Below, in pieces: positions 1 to 7,851 of a DNA stretch of 64,000 nt. The notes under the pieces are model-generated. The model did no database searches. It saw nothing but the letters and a program-made list of their open reading frames with translations, and was not told where the DNA came from. The translations under genes and the position numbers were made by a program. The DNA is taken from contig JAPPAK010000002.1 of NCBI GenBank assembly GCA_026705605.1, positions 62,001 through 126,000 on the forward strand. The letters are read 5' to 3'. Position 1 is the first letter of the stretch. Each line of letters begins with the position of its first letter. Source of the stretch: Chloroflexota bacterium (GTDB taxonomy: Bacteria; Chloroflexota; Dehalococcoidia; Tepidiformales; Tepidiformaceae).

Positions 1-258
1 GGCGAGAACATCACCATCACCGGCCTCGACTGGGACGCCGTCGCCCCGGGGACGCAGCTCCGCCTCGGCGAGTCCATCCTCATCGAGATCACCGGCTACA
101 CCGCCCCCTGCTACAAGATCGAGGCCAACTTCTCCGACGGCGACTTCAACCGCATCAACCAGAAGACCAACCCCGGCTGGAGCCGCGCCTACGCGAAGGT
201 GATCGAGGGCGGCCCCCTCCTCCCCGGCGACTCCGTCGAGCTGCTGCCCGGGAGCTAG
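1..258 (+). CDS. MOSC domain protein, C-terminal part (5' end outside window)
   Basis: The window opens inside this gene. 85 codons remain in frame 1, ending at TAG 256-258. The fragment begins GENITITGLDW and continues with a G-x-x-L-R-L-G step and then TAPCYKI. The order E-N-(I/L)-T-x-x-G, R-L-G, x-x-P-C-x-K is the pattern of MOSC domains, the sulfur-carrier fold of molybdenum cofactor sulfurases and YiiM-type proteins. The conserved Cys is in TAPCYKI and the small barrel closes with LLPGDSVELLP. MOSC proteins of this size usually act with molybdenum enzymes or reduce N-hydroxylated compounds; which applies here cannot be told from the fragment. The stop codon overlaps the stop of the convergent neighbour on the palindrome CTAG. 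Confidence 0.8.
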   Translation, partial: GENITITGLDWDAVAPGTQLRLGESILIEITGYTAPCYKIEANFSDGDFNRINQKTNPGWSRAYAKVIEGGPLLPGDSVELLPGS

Positions 259-1022
259 CCGCCCCGGCTGAACCACGACGGTGGCACCGCCACCGGGAGC
301 ATCCGGAAGTCCTCCGCCAGGATTCGCTCCAGCTCGCTCGCCGAGCCGATCGCGTGGCGCTCCATCTTCCCCTCACGCGTGGTCATCAGCAGGCCCCGCG
401 CCGCCGTGATCCGCCCCCCGCCCTCAAGCGGACGCGTCACGATCCACCCTTTCGTGAATTGCGACTTGGCCGATGTCGTGTGAAAGGCCAGCATCGGCAG
501 AAACCCGTCCGCCGTCGTCGTCGCCGAGCGGAAGTGGTAGACCACCTCCCGCTCCGCCCCCTCGCTCTCGCGGTACTCCACCTGCCACGCCTCTGCCGAG
601 GCCGCCCGCCCCTCCGCCGCCGGCTCCCCGTCCTCGCGACGGACTACGCGATAGGCCCCGCCCCGCTCCTGGGGCGTCCAGCTCCCGTCCCACGGCAGTG
701 GCTGCTGGAACGTCTCCCCGTTCCCCACATCCGCGATCCAGTCCCTGTCTTCGAGCGCCACACGCAGCGTCATGTGGTCGAAGGGGGGCCCGAAGCCCCC
801 CTCCCGCCGCCGCATCTGCCCCTCCATCACGTCCACCTCGAAGCCGAGCCCGCGCAGCGCCGCCGCCAGCAGCAGATTCAGCTCGTAGCAGAACCCGCCC
901 CGCTGGCGAGCCACCATCTTTTGCACCAGGTGGCGGGTCGAGAACGAGTACGAGCGCCCCAGGTGGATATCGAGGTTCTCGAACGGGATGGAGAAGTGGT
1001 GCGCCCGGTGGACCGTACGCAA
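255..1022 (-). CDS. nat: Arylamine N-acetyltransferase
   Basis: The product transfers an acetyl group from acetyl-CoA to arylamines, arylhydrazines or a related acyl acceptor in the cytoplasm. Counted from the TTG at 1022, the catalytic triad is Cys45 (in RGGFCYELN), His83 (in FDHMTLRV) and Asp98 (in IADVGNG), all in family context. The N-terminal IPFENLDIHLG segment is also canonical. The 255 residues from TTG1022 are about 20 short. The upstream frame (to 1082) reads LDAYLHRIGLDERP, which is the usual NAT start helix, but no ATG, GTG or TTG lies there before the TGA at 1149-1151. The true start may therefore be CTG at 1080-1082, which has a GGGGG about 6 bases upstream. Its TAG shares the CTAG at 255-258 with the converging MOSC gene. 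Confidence 0.9.
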   Translation of the reverse strand: MRTVHRAHHFSIPFENLDIHLGRSYSFSTRHLVQKMVARQRGGFCYELNLLLAAALRGLGFEVDVMEGQMRRREGGFGPPFDHMTLRVALEDRDWIADVGNGETFQQPLPWDGSWTPQERGGAYRVVRREDGEPAAEGRAASAEAWQVEYRESEGAEREVVYHFRSATTTADGFLPMLAFHTTSAKSQFTKGWIVTRPLEGGGRITAARGLLMTTREGKMERHAIGSASELERILAEDFRMLPVAVPPSWFSRGG

Positions 1023-1213
1023 ACCGTCCTCGTCCGCGGCAGGACGCTCGTCCAGGCCGATTCGGTGCAGGTACGCGTCCAGCGAGTCGCCCCCAAGGGC
1101 CTCAGCCTGTTGCTGCAGCAGGTTGCCAGCCCCCGGTTCGGATGGCGATCATGCTCCGAGCGCGGCGGGCGGTTGTCAAACCGCTCGCACTCAACGCGTA
1201 CGGCGGCATACGC

Positions 1214-2038
1214 ATGACCACCGACCAGTTCACCGAGATCGACGGCTTCGAGCTTCGCTACCGCCTCTATGGCAGCGACGATGCTCCCCTCGCCGTCATC
1301 GGCCACGGCATCTTCGCCTCCCTCGACCAGTACGCGGATCGCCCCGAAGCCCTCGACGTCCTCGCCGGACGCTACCGCATCCTCCTCTACGACGCCCGCG
1401 GCCACGGCGAGTCCGAGGGTCCCGAGAACCCCGACGGCTACTCCTGGCAGCAGCTCGGCGAAGAGATGCTCGCCCTCGCCGCCTTCGCCGGCGAAGAACG
1501 CCCCATCCTCGGCGGCGCCTCCATGAGCGCCAACGCCGCCCTCTGGTGCGCCCTTGAGCGCCCCGAAGCGGTGCGCGCGCTCGTGCTCATCGCCCCCCCG
1601 CCCCTCGGCCCCCGCGAGTTGCGCGAGGAATCCGAGACCCAGGCCCTCCAGATGCTCGCCACCCTCGCCACCGCCGTCGAGTCCTTCGGCCTCTCCGGCA
1701 CCGCCGACATGGCCGCCAACATGCCCGCCTTCACCGCCTCCGCCGGCGAGGGGGGCACCGAGATCCTGCGCTCCCAGAACCCCCGCACCATCGTCCCCAT
1801 CATCCGCGGCCTGCACGAGCACACCCCCCGCGCCGCAACCGAATACGCCGCCATCAAGGCGCCCGTTGCCGTCTTCGCCCACCCGGACGACGCCCTCCAC
1901 CCCCTCCGCTCCGCCAACCTCCTCGCCGAGCACATCCCCGATTGCCGCCTCCACGTCGGCCCCGAGCGTGACTACTGGCAGAACCACCCCGACGAGCTCG
2001 CCCGCGAGATCATCGCCTTCCTCGACGACGTCCTCTAG
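1214..2038 (+). CDS. Alpha/beta-fold hydrolase
   Basis: A 274-residue alpha/beta hydrolase, probably a cytoplasmic esterase or similar C-C/C-O hydrolase. The oxyanion region is IGHGIFASL and the strand-4 motif is LLYDARGHGES. The nucleophile elbow is GGASMSA (G-x-S-x-S form, with the Ser in ASMS). The acid is likely the Asp in FAHPDDALHP and the base the His in WQNHPDEL near the C terminus. The ATG at 1214 begins MTTDQFTEIDGFELRYR, the normal family N terminus. There is no Shine-Dalgarno in front of it, so initiation may be on a leaderless message. The substrate is unknown. It converges on nothing and is followed by a VOC gene 58 bases downstream in the same direction. Confidence 0.85.
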   Translation: MTTDQFTEIDGFELRYRLYGSDDAPLAVIGHGIFASLDQYADRPEALDVLAGRYRILLYDARGHGESEGPENPDGYSWQQLGEEMLALAAFAGEERPILGGASMSANAALWCALERPEAVRALVLIAPPPLGPRELREESETQALQMLATLATAVESFGLSGTADMAANMPAFTASAGEGGTEILRSQNPRTIVPIIRGLHEHTPRAATEYAAIKAPVAVFAHPDDALHPLRSANLLAEHIPDCRLHVGPERDYWQNHPDELAREIIAFLDDVL

Positions 2039-2062
2039 CCACCGCCGCCCCTCCCCGATCGC

Positions 2063-2068
2063 TATCAT
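2063..2068 (+). promoter_or_regulatory. -10 box TATCAT for the VOC gene at 2097
   Basis: TATCAT lies 28 bases before ATG 2097, so the predicted leader is about 20 bases and includes the GAGGAGG ribosome site. No convincing -35 is seen. The same hexamer recurs before other genes in this window. Confidence 0.5.
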
Positions 2069-2096
2069 CCCCGCGAATCCCGCGAGGAGGCGCCCC

Positions 2097-2678
2097 ATGA
2101 CGGCCTTCAACGAACCCATCGCCCACCACCTCGGCTGGGCGGTCTACGACGCCGACGTCACCGCCGCCCGTTATGAGCAGATGCTCGGCGCGAAGTTCAA
2201 GCTCCAGCCCATCTACGAGCTCCAGGACATCTACAACCGTCCCGCCAAGCTCAAGGTCTACTACGGCGCCTTCGCCGGCATCGCGATCGAGATCATCGAG
2301 CCCTTCGAGGGCGAGACGCCCCACGCCACCTTTCTCCGCGAGCACGGCGAGGGGATCCAGCACCTCGGCATCTGGGTCCCCGACGTGAAGAAGGCGACCG
2401 CCGACATGATCGCCAAGGGCGCCCGCCTCACCTGGGTCTACTCCCAGGAGGATCACGACCCCGAGGCCGCCCGCGCCGCCGCCCAGCTCACCGTCGCCTC
2501 ACCCTACGACGAGCTCATGGAAGCCGTGCCCGCCAACGGCCTCAGCTACCTCGACATCAAGGAAGGCGGCACGACGATCGAGCTCCTCGGCCCCTTCGTC
2601 CACGACGTCATCTACCGAGGCGGCCCCCTCGAGGGCATGGAGGAGTGGATCCAGGCCTTCCCACCCCTCGACGACTAG
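2097..2678 (+). CDS. VOC (glyoxalase/methylmalonyl-CoA epimerase-like) family protein
   Basis: 193 residues with two beta-alpha-beta-beta-beta halves. The metal-ligand positions of the vicinal-oxygen-chelate fold are visible: His in IAHHLGW (about residue 10), His in GIQHLGIW and Glu in TTIELLGP. A strand reading YYGAFAGIAIEIIEPF precedes the middle. The same subfamily signature (Y-G-A-F-A, E-I-I-E-P, G-E-G-I-Q-H-(L/I)-G) is found in the VOC gene at 6349, so the two are paralogues. The family includes epimerases, dioxygenases and lyases; no specific substrate can be assigned. Start ATG 2097 has GAGGAGG seven bases upstream and a TATCAT -10 box at 2063-2068. The stop is three bases from the stop of the converging gene. 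Confidence 0.8.
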   Translation: MTAFNEPIAHHLGWAVYDADVTAARYEQMLGAKFKLQPIYELQDIYNRPAKLKVYYGAFAGIAIEIIEPFEGETPHATFLREHGEGIQHLGIWVPDVKKATADMIAKGARLTWVYSQEDHDPEAARAAAQLTVASPYDELMEAVPANGLSYLDIKEGGTTIELLGPFVHDVIYRGGPLEGMEEWIQAFPPLDD

Positions 2679-2681
2679 CCC

Positions 2682-3278
2682 CTACCTCGCGTCCGGGTCC
2701 AGACCGCGCTCCTCCCGGGCGGCGCGCATGCGCGCCCCGTCCGAGCTCAGCCGCGGCCCCATCTCCTCGCGAGGCAGCTCGCCACGGACCATCCGGTCCG
2801 CCTTCGTCCCGTTGAACGTGATCCACTTCTCCGGAGTCACCTCGATCACGATCCGCAAGGGAGAGTCCAGCCGCTCGACGAACGCGGCCACGGCCGCCTC
2901 GTCGTCCCCCATCGCCTTCCCCGCCAGCGCCGGGTAGAACCAGTCCTTCGTCTCCCGGTCCTCGTGGACCACGGCGCGACCCTTCGCCGTCACCGCCCCG
3001 CGCTGCTCGAAGTTGAACGCCACCATCGCGCTCACCGAAACCGAGACCCGCGGGTCACGCTTGATCGCCGACACCCGGTGCCGGTTCGCCGTGCAGGTGA
3101 TCCAGAACTTCCCGTCCTTCCAGAAGAACTGGTGCAGCACCCCCACCGGCCAGCCGTCCTGCGTGCCCCACATCAACACGCACTCCCGTGCGTCGTTCAG
3201 CAGCTCGTCAATCTCCGCCTCGCTGAACGGGAAGATCGAAACGACCTCGTGGTCCTTCATCACGTCTGGCTCTGGCAT
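2682..3278 (-). CDS. Pyridoxamine 5'-phosphate oxidase-fold (PPOX) flavin/F420-binding protein
   Basis: 198 residues with the split-barrel pattern of PPOX-type proteins: L-M-W-G-T-Q-D-G-W-P-V-G-V-L near residue 35, then FWITCTANRHRVSAIKRDPRVSV, the stretch that binds the flavin or deazaflavin phosphate, and GRAVVHEDRE after it. Such proteins reduce or oxidise small organic substrates using FMN or F420, or act as haem-degrading or nitroreductase-like enzymes. The substrate cannot be read from sequence. The start at 3278 is chosen because GAGGTGACGGAG immediately precedes the ATG and upstream residues (low-complexity Gly/Pro) are not family-like. A TATCAT -10 box sits at 3330-3335. It is divergent from the MFS exporter at 3414. 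Confidence 0.8.
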   Translation of the reverse strand: MPEPDVMKDHEVVSIFPFSEAEIDELLNDARECVLMWGTQDGWPVGVLHQFFWKDGKFWITCTANRHRVSAIKRDPRVSVSVSAMVAFNFEQRGAVTAKGRAVVHEDRETKDWFYPALAGKAMGDDEAAVAAFVERLDSPLRIVIEVTPEKWITFNGTKADRMVRGELPREEMGPRLSSDGARMRAAREERGLDPDAR

Positions 3279-3329
3279 CTCCGTCACCTCGCTCGTTCTG
3301 GCAGGGGCGGCGGGCCCCGGCGGCTCGCG

Positions 3330-3369
3330 ATGATACCCGCCCGCCCCCGCCCCCACACTCCCCTATAGT
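3330..3369. promoter_or_regulatory. Divergent promoter pair (TATCAT minus, TATAGT plus)
   Basis: The 135-base gap between divergent genes holds a minus-strand TATCAT (plus-strand ATGATA, 3330-3335) serving the PPOX gene and a plus-strand TATAGT (3364-3369) serving the MFS gene. The two boxes are 28 bases apart, so polymerases would start back to back. The plus leader contains GGAGGGAG before GTG 3414. Confidence 0.55.
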
Positions 3370-3413
3370 GACGCCGCGAGTGACCCCGCCCGGCGGGGCC
3401 GGAGGGAGCGCTG

Positions 3414-4727
3414 GTGGCTGAAACGTCGGCCTCCCCCGACGCCCCGCAACCCCTTGGCCTGGGCGACACCCTCCGCGCTGCCGGCGACTCCTTCCGCGAC
3501 GCCGGCTTCTCCCGCTACTTCATCAGTAACGCCCTCCTCTTTACCGGGCAGGGGCTCATCCTGCTCGGCGCCCAGTGGCTCCTGACCGACCTCACGGGCT
3601 CGCGAACCATCCTCGGCCTCATGGGCGCGATCCACGCGGTCATCGTCATCGTCCTGTCCCCGCTCGCCGGTGTTATCGCCGACCGCACTGCCCGTCGCGA
3701 CCTCTTGATCTGGGGTCGCATCGGCCTCGCCGGCGTTGGCATCGGCATGGGGATCATCGTCGCCATTGGCGCCGCCCAGGTATGGATCGTCCTGCTCGCC
3801 GTGGGCTTCGAGGCGGTCTTCCTCGGCCTCAGTCAGCCCGCTACCCAGAGCTATGTGTACGACCTCGTCGGTCCTCGCCGCCTGCCCAACGCCATCGCCC
3901 TCATCGCCCTGTCGACTGGTGTACTCGGCGTGGCCGGGCCAAGCCTCGGCGGACCAGTCCTCGCCGCGGTGGGCGCGCAGGCCACCTACCTCATCGGTGG
4001 TGCGGGCTTCGTGGTCGGCGCGTTCCTCCTTCTCGCCATCCCGATCAAGGGGAGGACCGAGGCCGCCGTCGCGACTTCGGTCTCCTTCTTCTCCGACGTC
4101 GTCGAAACCGTCCGCCACCTCCGCCGCGACACGCTTCTCATCTGGGTGCTCATGCCCGCGACCTTCATCACCATCTTCGCCGGCGCCATCCTGATCATGC
4201 GGGCGGTCTTCGCCAGGGACGTCCTCGAGGTCGGCCCGGAGGGATTCGGCTGGCTCAGCGCGGCCTTCGGACTCGGCAACCTCTTCGGCTCGATCGTGGT
4301 CATCCTCCTCGGCGATCGCCTCAAGATGAAGGGACTCGTCCTCCTCGTTGCGCCCCTCGATTGGTGCGGCTGCATGATCGTCTACTCGGTCTCCCCCTGG
4401 TTCGAGCTCACCCTCGGGGTCGAATTCATGATGGGGATCAGCTCCCCCTTCTGGCAGGTCGCCATGATGACGATCCTCCAGATCCGCGTGCCCGCCGAGC
4501 TCCGCAGCCGCGTCCTCGCCGTCTACTTCATGGTCCTCCAGTTCATGCAGCTCAACTGGGTCTACTCGGGCGCCCTCGCCGATGTCATCGGCGATCGCCC
4601 GGCGCTCTTCATCATGGGCGCCATTCCCTTCGGACTCCTCCTCCTCATGTTCTCCGTCCGTCCCCTCGTCACCCTCGGAAGCGACAGCAATCCCCTCGTG
4701 ACCTGGACCCCGCCCGACTCCTCCTGA
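3414..4727 (+). CDS. Major facilitator superfamily transporter (exporter type)
   Basis: 437 residues with about 12 hydrophobic segments, beginning after a ~30-residue cytosolic tail. The loop after the second helix, GVIADRTARRDLLIWGR, is the MFS motif A (G-x-x-x-D-R-x-x-R-R). A central cytosolic loop separates two six-helix halves (around IPIKGRTEAAVATS). The layout resembles the EntS/MFS_3 group of drug or siderophore exporters more than sugar importers. Start is GTG 3414, with GGAGGGAG eight bases upstream and a TATAGT -10 at 3364-3369. It is followed 28 bases later by a haloacid dehalogenase gene with its own leaderless promoter. The substrate is unknown. Confidence 0.85.
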   Translation: MAETSASPDAPQPLGLGDTLRAAGDSFRDAGFSRYFISNALLFTGQGLILLGAQWLLTDLTGSRTILGLMGAIHAVIVIVLSPLAGVIADRTARRDLLIWGRIGLAGVGIGMGIIVAIGAAQVWIVLLAVGFEAVFLGLSQPATQSYVYDLVGPRRLPNAIALIALSTGVLGVAGPSLGGPVLAAVGAQATYLIGGAGFVVGAFLLLAIPIKGRTEAAVATSVSFFSDVVETVRHLRRDTLLIWVLMPATFITIFAGAILIMRAVFARDVLEVGPEGFGWLSAAFGLGNLFGSIVVILLGDRLKMKGLVLLVAPLDWCGCMIVYSVSPWFELTLGVEFMMGISSPFWQVAMMTILQIRVPAELRSRVLAVYFMVLQFMQLNWVYSGALADVIGDRPALFIMGAIPFGLLLLMFSVRPLVTLGSDSNPLVTWTPPDSS

Positions 4728-4743
4728 CCCCGCCCGCTTCTGG

Positions 4744-4749
4744 CAGAAT
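4744..4749 (+). promoter_or_regulatory. Leaderless-type -10 box CAGAAT
   Basis: CAGAAT is followed by only six bases (CGCCCC) before ATG 4756, placing the expected transcription start at or next to the A of the start codon. No ribosome-binding site is present. Confidence 0.5.
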
Positions 4750-4755
4750 CGCCCC

Positions 4756-5472
4756 ATGGCAGTAGCAGACGTTCAGGCCCTCACCTTCGATGTCTTCGGC
4801 ACCGTCGTCGACTGGCGCAGCACCGTCACCCGCGAGCTCGCCGCCACCCTCGGCGAAGGCAAGGGCCTCGAAGCCGACTGGGAGGCCGTCGCCGCCCGCT
4901 GGCGGTTCGAGGGCTACGTCGGGGGCATTGGCGCCGTCCGCAGCGGAGAGCGTCCCTTCACCACGGCCGACGCCCTCCACCGCGAGAAGCTCGACGAGAT
5001 CCTGGCCGAACTCGGCAACCCCCTCGACGAAGCCGAGGCCGCGGACCTGAATCGCGTCTGGCACCGCCTCGACCCCTGGCCCGACTCGGTCGGGGGCCTG
5101 GGCCGGCTCGGCAAGCGCTTCGTCGTCTCCACACTCTCGAATGGCAACTTCGCCCTGCTCGTGAACATGGCGAAGCATTCCGGCCTTCCCTGGGACGGCT
5201 TCCTGAGCGCCGATCTGCTCGGGCACTTCAAGAGCGACCCCGAGACCTACCTTTCCGCCGCCCGCGCGCTCTCCCTCGAACCCGAGCAGGTGATGATGGT
5301 CGCCGCCCACAAGGCCGACCTCGACGCCGCAGCCTCCTGCGGCCTCCACACCGCCTTCGTCCCCCGTCCGGACGAGATGCCTGCTGGACGCCCCACCGAC
5401 CTCGCGTTCGAAGACCGCTTCGACTTCAACGCCAGCGACTTCCACGACCTCGCGACGCAGCTCGGCTGCTGA
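4756..5472 (+). CDS. Haloacid dehalogenase, type II (HAD superfamily)
   Basis: 238 residues, the usual length of L-2-haloacid dehalogenases, which hydrolyse 2-halocarboxylic acids to hydroxy acids in the cytoplasm. Motif I is FDVFGT with nucleophile Asp12. Motif II is VSTLSNGNF (Ser/Asn that hold the carboxylate), and the catalytic Lys is in HFKSDPETY. Motif III is AAHKADLDAAASCG. In type II dehalogenases motif III is typically A-x-(N/H)-x-x-D-x-x-(G/A)-A, which fits. Substrates without halogen (phosphoglycolate, azetidine carboxylate) are possible for relatives. Translation probably starts on a leaderless mRNA. Confidence 0.85.
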   Translation: MAVADVQALTFDVFGTVVDWRSTVTRELAATLGEGKGLEADWEAVAARWRFEGYVGGIGAVRSGERPFTTADALHREKLDEILAELGNPLDEAEAADLNRVWHRLDPWPDSVGGLGRLGKRFVVSTLSNGNFALLVNMAKHSGLPWDGFLSADLLGHFKSDPETYLSAARALSLEPEQVMMVAAHKADLDAAASCGLHTAFVPRPDEMPAGRPTDLAFEDRFDFNASDFHDLATQLGC

Positions 5473-5485
5473 ACACGCCGCCCCT

Positions 5486-5525
5486 GGAGCGGGCGGAAGC
5501 GAGGACCGTCACGCGTCCCCGCTCC
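5486..5525. terminator. Composite hairpin between converging genes
   Basis: GGAGCGGG (5486-5493) pairs with CCCGCTCC (5518-5525), and an inner GGAC/GTCC stem lies in the loop. It falls between the dehalogenase stop (5472) and the converging stop at 5547. There is no U-run, so it is a weak intrinsic terminator at best. Confidence 0.3.
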
Positions 5526-5546
5526 CGCCCCTCAGGTCTGCTAGGG

Positions 5547-6212
5547 CTAGCCCTCTTCCTCCTCTGCCGCCCCGTGTTCGCGCAGCTCCCACGACGCAAG
5601 CCGGAGGTCCATGTCGTAGATCTGCCAGCCGATCTCGGGCACGTAGCGCACCTTGTCGAAGTACGTGCCCCGGTAGATGCCGATGTTCCCGCCGGGCGAG
5701 AACTCGTGCAGCGCGTTCAGGTAGCTCTGCATCGTTGCCCCGCCGCCGCAGCCCTCGTCGTCGGGCATCTCGTCGATGGTCACGAGCTGGGTCCCCAGCA
5801 TGTGCTGCGTGGCCGAGAACGCGCCCAGCGCGGCCGCGACCTTGTCGGCCCAGTCGTCCGGTCCCACTCCGGTCAGCGCTCCGCCAGAGGCTGAGATGGT
5901 GGCGTCCTCCGTGAAGATGCGCCGGTAGATGTTGCGGGCCATGAAGTGCTTGATCTCGGTCGAGAGCGGCTCGTCCCCGCCGAAGTGATCGTGATCCTTG
6001 CCCGCGCCGAGCAGGTCGGTCGCCTTGCCGTACATCCGGCGCAGCTCCGAAATCTGCGCCTTCGCGACGACTTCCTCGATTGCCGATGTTGATGCTGCCT
6101 TGCTGGTTCCCGTGGAGGCGAAGAGCGCTGCTGACCCTGCAGCCAGCGTCGCCCCTCCCACCATTAGTTGTCGCCTCGAAATGGACCTTCCGCGTTTCCG
6201 TGCCGAGAGCAT
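5547..6212 (-). CDS. Tat-exported SnoaL/NTF2-like protein
   Basis: 221 residues. The N terminus carries a twin-arginine signal (SRRQLMVGG followed by a hydrophobic AAGSAALFA and a polar ASTGTSKA cleavage region), so the folded protein should be exported. The rest has the cone-shaped NTF2/SnoaL layout: an N-terminal helix (AIEEVVAKAQISELRRMY), FTEDATI, a central FSATQHMLGTQLV and terminal strands GIYRGTYFDKVR. Such domains bind small hydrophobic molecules or act as hydratases, isomerases or dehydratases. An alternative ATG lies 17 codons upstream, but 6212 is chosen because AGAAGGAGGGG ends five bases before it. No partner gene is obvious; both neighbours are separately promoted. Confidence 0.75.
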   Translation of the reverse strand: MLSARKRGRSISRRQLMVGGATLAAGSAALFASTGTSKAASTSAIEEVVAKAQISELRRMYGKATDLLGAGKDHDHFGGDEPLSTEIKHFMARNIYRRIFTEDATISASGGALTGVGPDDWADKVAAALGAFSATQHMLGTQLVTIDEMPDDEGCGGGATMQSYLNALHEFSPGGNIGIYRGTYFDKVRYVPEIGWQIYDMDLRLASWELREHGAAEEEEG

Positions 6213-6348
6213 TCGAACCCCTCCTTCTGGGTTGTGGCGAACATAGCTACCTGTCATAAGCACGTCAACGAACCCGCCGGCGCCGGCCCTTTTCGCGCCC
6301 CGAAGCGGGCGTTAGGCTGCGCCGCCCAGACCCCTCCGGAGGTGAACC

Positions 6349-7002
6349 ATGACCGTCAAGCGAGACATTCCCGTCGCTCACCACGTCGGCTTCGTCGCCC
6401 GCGACGCCGAGAAGATGGCCCGTGCCTACGAGCGACTCCTCGACGCCAAATTCGACCTGCTCGACCCGCTCCCCGTTCACAACCTCTACGACGAGCAGGC
6501 CACCATCCGCGTCGCTTACGGCGCCTTCGCCAATCTCGTCGTCGAGATCATCGAGCCCATGGACGGCCACCTCCCCCACCACGACTTCCTCGACAAGTAC
6601 GGCGAGGGCATCCAGCACATCGGCTTCCAGGTCGATGACCCGGCTGCCTGGACCGGGCGCCTCGCCGAGGCGGGAGCGCGCATCGACTGGATCGTCGACG
6701 ACACCAATCACCTCTCCATCGGCTACCTCACCCCCGATTCCACCAACGAGGAGATGGTCAAGCGCGTCACGCCCGACTGTCTCTCCTACCTTGATGCGGG
6801 TATCGGCAACGTCGCGATCGAGTTCATGGGGCCGCAGATCCAGGGCCGCATGCTCAACCGCTGGGATGGCCCCCTCGGCGAGACCAAGACCACCACCCCC
6901 ACCGACCCCTCCCGAGGTGGCGTGCCCTCCGAGCATCCGCTCATCGGCGAGCTCATCACCACCACTCCGCCGAACTGGTTTACCGGTGAACGCCGCGGCT
7001 GA
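6349..7002 (+). CDS. VOC family protein
   Basis: 217 residues, paralogue of the product at 2097: VAHHVGF (His ligand), AYGAFANLVVEIIEP, GEGIQHIGF (second His) and VAIEFMGP (Glu). It has a ~45-residue C-terminal extension, rich in Thr and Pro and ending FTGERRG, that the paralogue lacks. GGAGGTGAACC directly precedes ATG 6349. As with other VOC proteins, the metal site is visible but the reaction (epimerase, extradiol-type dioxygenase or lyase) is not. It converges on the next VOC gene with a 9-base gap. Confidence 0.8.
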   Translation: MTVKRDIPVAHHVGFVARDAEKMARAYERLLDAKFDLLDPLPVHNLYDEQATIRVAYGAFANLVVEIIEPMDGHLPHHDFLDKYGEGIQHIGFQVDDPAAWTGRLAEAGARIDWIVDDTNHLSIGYLTPDSTNEEMVKRVTPDCLSYLDAGIGNVAIEFMGPQIQGRMLNRWDGPLGETKTTTPTDPSRGGVPSEHPLIGELITTTPPNWFTGERRG

Positions 7003-7011
7003 TCGTCTCTC

Positions 7012-7836
7012 TCAGGAGGCTGACTGGTCGTATAGCTCGATGAACTCGCCTGTCGGCCCGATGATCTGCGAGAAACCGGCCTCGTTCGGCGGGAAGAACC
7101 ACGTTCCGAGCCCGCTCGACTCCACCCGCTCCGCGACTGCCTCAAGGTCCGCGTGCAGCAGCCGGAAGTGGTTGGAGCCCAGGTAGCGCTTCCCCGCATC
7201 GGCTGCCGCAACCGGTGTGCCTTCCTCGACCACCAGCTCGACCCGTCCGCCGCCGCCCTCCAGCGCCCAGCGCTCGTCTCCCGTCCCCTGCGTCGAGAGC
7301 GACTTGATGCGGTACCCGAGCACGTTTTTGAAGAACCGCCACGCCGTCGCGAACCCGCTCCGCGCGTAGTGCACGTACACGAACGGCTCGCCCCGCGTCA
7401 GCACGTACCGCTGGCTGTCGACCGTGAAGGACACGCCGTCCTCCTCCGGGCACGGCGCCGCCTCCGACCACGCCAGCTCCGGCGCCGCCCGGCGCATCGC
7501 CTGGTACGCCCCTTCCGGGTCGTCCGTCGCGATCCCGATCGTGAGGTCGCCCTGCGCCGGGCCGTCCCCGGGCCGGTCCAGCCGCGTCGCGTCCGCCGTC
7601 AGCTCCACCAGGTCGATCTGCTGCCGCGTCGCCGGATTCTCGATAAACCACGTCCGGATCTCGTCGCCCAGCGTTGGCGCGATCATCTGGCCGACGGCGT
7701 CACCCGGTTCGTTTCGGTAGTTCCGAGGCTCCGTGGCGCCCCCCTCGATCTGCGTGAAGCCGATCGCCCCGACCGCTGCCGTCATCGCCTCCAGGTTGCT
7801 GACCGTAACGCCGTGGTGCGCCTGCGTCTCGCCCAT
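7012..7836 (-). CDS. Two-domain VOC family protein
   Basis: 274 residues containing two VOC units: residues 1-125 (starting QAHHGVTVSNLEAM) and about 145-270 (FVYVHYARSGFATAWRFF, then YLGSNHFRLLHAD and IGPTGEFIELYDQ). The second unit keeps the classical final Glu in GEFIELYD and the His in NHFRLLH. Two-unit VOC proteins include extradiol dioxygenases and 4-hydroxyphenylpyruvate-type enzymes, but the ligand set here is not diagnostic. CAGGAGCGCACG precedes ATG 7836. The gene starts 15 bases after the SDR stop at 7852 and is likely co-transcribed with it. Confidence 0.75.
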   Translation of the reverse strand: MGETQAHHGVTVSNLEAMTAAVGAIGFTQIEGGATEPRNYRNEPGDAVGQMIAPTLGDEIRTWFIENPATRQQIDLVELTADATRLDRPGDGPAQGDLTIGIATDDPEGAYQAMRRAAPELAWSEAAPCPEEDGVSFTVDSQRYVLTRGEPFVYVHYARSGFATAWRFFKNVLGYRIKSLSTQGTGDERWALEGGGGRVELVVEEGTPVAAADAGKRYLGSNHFRLLHADLEAVAERVESSGLGTWFFPPNEAGFSQIIGPTGEFIELYDQSAS

Positions 7837-7851
7837 CGTGCGCTCCTGGCC

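Noticed and set aside
878-2119. Long minus-strand frame opposite the alpha/beta hydrolase
   Set aside because: Gly/Glu/Val-rich shadow of the real gene; its start has no ribosome site and it collides with the N-acetyltransferase.
3363-4757. Long minus-strand frame opposite the MFS gene
   Set aside because: Acidic low-complexity translation; the plus-strand frame has all MFS motifs.
6195-6215. GGTTCGAAT resembling a tRNA T-loop on the minus strand
   Set aside because: No matching T-stem, anticodon arm or acceptor; it is the ribosome site and start of the SnoaL-like gene.
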